Source: Rhizobium glycinendophyticum
Lineage (GTDB): Bacteria; Pseudomonadota; Alphaproteobacteria; Rhizobiales; Rhizobiaceae
Direction: 5' to 3'
Assembly: GCF_006443685.1 (NCBI RefSeq)
Contig: NZ_VFYP01000006.1
Location: 62,001 to 126,000 of the forward strand
DNA: 64,000 nt
The notes beneath the pieces are model-generated. The model worked only from the letters and a program-made list of their open reading frames with translations. It was not told where the DNA came from and searched no databases. The position numbers and the translations under genes are program-made. Of the stretch, positions 63,000 to 64,000 are shown piece after piece (position 1 is the stretch's first letter; each line of letters begins with the position of its first letter).

Positions 63000-64000
63000 C
63001 TATGTGTTGAAGGCCATAACGATGGGCAGGCTGAAGAGGCTTGCCCAGGCTGTGACACTCGCTTTCTGGATGGCAACGATCGAAGTGTCTTCGGTCCACC
63101 AGCCGTTGCCAACGGCAACGACCACTTGCGGAGCGTGCAGCATCGATTGCAGGACCGGCCAGAGAATAAGCTGCTCGTAGCAGATCAGCGGCGCGATCCT
63201 TATTCCGTCAACCTCAACCAACGGGTTGCCGAAGAAGTCGGCCCGCGCGCCACCGCCCTGTCCGGTCCATCGCAACCACGGTTGCCACATCGAACCCGGG
63301 ACCGGCATGCGCTCGCTATAAACGACCCTTGTCGCATCGGCCGAGATCGCCACCATGACATTGTCGTAGCCCCTGGCGTCTATGATAGCAGCACCTGCAA
63401 TGACGGTGACTTCCAAGCCACGGAGACCTTCCTGCCAGACGTGGTCGGCGGTCGGCGTCCAGAAACCGAGCGCGCTCTCTGGAAGCACCACAACAAGCGC
63501 GTCCGGCCGTTTGGCAATTGTCCCACGCACCATGGCGATCAGGTCACGGTGATACTGAAGCGAGCCATCTCGCCCGAGGTTTGCCCCTTGTTCCAGATCG
63601 ACGGCTATCCAGCCGGGTGCTAGTTTCGGGGGCGTCCAGTTCGTGGCGGACCAGACGTAAAGTCCTGCAAGGACTGCGACCGCGATTTGCCGTCGTCGAC
63701 CGGTCATGAAGACCAACAGGATCGCGGTCGCGCCCAATCCCCACCATCCCCAGCCGGGAAATAGCACCCCGGCAGCCGTCAAGGGATGCGCCCAGCCCGT
63801 AATGCCGAAAGGCGGCAGCCCTGTTAGCGCCATAGCAAGCAGATAGCGTAGCGCTCTCGCCGCGTCCGTCCCTCTTTTCCCGGAAGAGTCTCCACCACGA
63901 GGATTCGTCCAGAAGACTGCATGGATGATGACGAAGGACGCGGAAGCCACGACCCAAAGCACCAGTCCGGGCCAGAGATCGGCGCTATAGAAGTTGGCCC
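63000..64000 (-). CDS. traB: Conjugal transfer protein TraB (5' end outside window)
   Basis: A nitrilase/apolipoprotein-N-acyltransferase-like membrane protein. Hydrophobic segments occupy the visible N-terminal third; the nitrilase-type part follows, with Glu in VVLPESALGFW, and the catalytic Cys region in LICYEQLILWP. A GTG at 63962 is possible, but the frame stays open to the window edge and reads sensibly (ANFYSADLWPGL), so the gene continues to the right. It belongs with traH on the minus strand. Confidence 0.88.
   Translation of the reverse strand, partial: ANFYSADLWPGLVLWVVASASFVIIHAVFWTNPRGGDSSGKRGTDAARALRYLLAMALTGLPPFGITGWAHPLTAAGVLFPGWGWWGLGATAILLVFMTGRRRQIAVAVLAGLYVWSATNWTPPKLAPGWIAVDLEQGANLGRDGSLQYHRDLIAMVRGTIAKRPDALVVVLPESALGFWTPTADHVWQEGLRGLEVTVIAGAAIIDARGYDNVMVAISADATRVVYSERMPVPGSMWQPWLRWTGQGGGARADFFGNPLVEVDGIRIAPLICYEQLILWPVLQSMLHAPQVVVAVGNGWWTEDTSIVAIQKASVTAWASLFSLPIVMAFNT

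Noticed and set aside
1..64000. CRISPR arrays, tRNA or rRNA genes, intact insertion sequences
   Set aside because: Looked for repeated spacer patterns, tRNA-like cloverleaf segments and transposase motifs by reading; none was convincing.

Overview
The window looks like part of a conjugative repABC plasmid of a Rhizobiales bacterium (Rhizobium, Agrobacterium or Sinorhizobium type). The basis is a repABC replicon with three parS-like centromere sites, a LuxI-type traI heading a complete trb mating-pair operon, a traR/traM quorum-sensing pair, traH and traB, three identical TraR-box cores, and GC-rich alphaproteobacterial coding.

Layout. 1-2.9 kb: plasmid-type scpB and a DUF1403 gene diverge from a tyrosine recombinase across a perfect inverted repeat that could be its crossover site. 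3.1-6.7 kb: an AT-richer block of nuclease genes on the minus strand. It holds a NucS-like PD-(D/E)XK protein with a C-terminal zinc motif, then an Mrr-type nuclease translationally coupled to a TIR-like/Mrr fusion. This is the best candidate for an undescribed defence system, and the coupled pair is bracketed by two directly repeated parS sites. 6.9-10.6 kb: repC, repB, repA (minus strand) with a counter-transcribed RNA locus between repB and repC. 10.6-21.3 kb: a promoter region with two TraR boxes, then traI-trbBCDEJKLFGHI.

21.3-61 kb is about 40 kb of cargo between trbI and traR. Block A (21.7-33.6 kb) is one long minus-strand operon: acyl-CoA dehydrogenase, family III CoA-transferase, itaconyl/mesaconyl-CoA-type hydratase, citramalyl/malyl-CoA-type lyase, etfB, etfA, ETF-quinone oxidoreductase and pyruvate carboxylase, with a divergent LysR gene. 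It reads as a self-sufficient C5-dicarboxylate (itaconate/mesaconate/methylsuccinate-like) route that supplies its own electron-transfer chain and converts the pyruvate product to oxaloacetate. Block B (33.7-48.4 kb) is a divergent pair of operons under an IclR regulator. It encodes a branched-chain-amino-acid-type ABC importer, an acyl-CoA synthetase, a CoA-transferase, an acyl-CoA dehydrogenase, a two-subunit MaoC-type hydratase, dehydrogenases, a crotonase, and a DUF35/thiolase-like pair lacking the usual active-site cysteine. This suggests beta-oxidation of a branched or cyclic acid. Block C (48.6-60.9 kb) is a patchwork of small regulator-plus-enzyme units (MarR/epoxide-hydrolase-like/AlaE, LysR/quinone oxidoreductase/esterase, MarR/VOC, Tat-exported amidohydrolase/DMT/CMD, LysR/SDR). 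Several have clear palindromic operators.

61-64 kb returns to the plasmid backbone: traR, convergent traM behind a third TraR box, traH, and traB running off the right edge. I saw no rRNA, tRNA, CRISPR array or intact insertion sequence.
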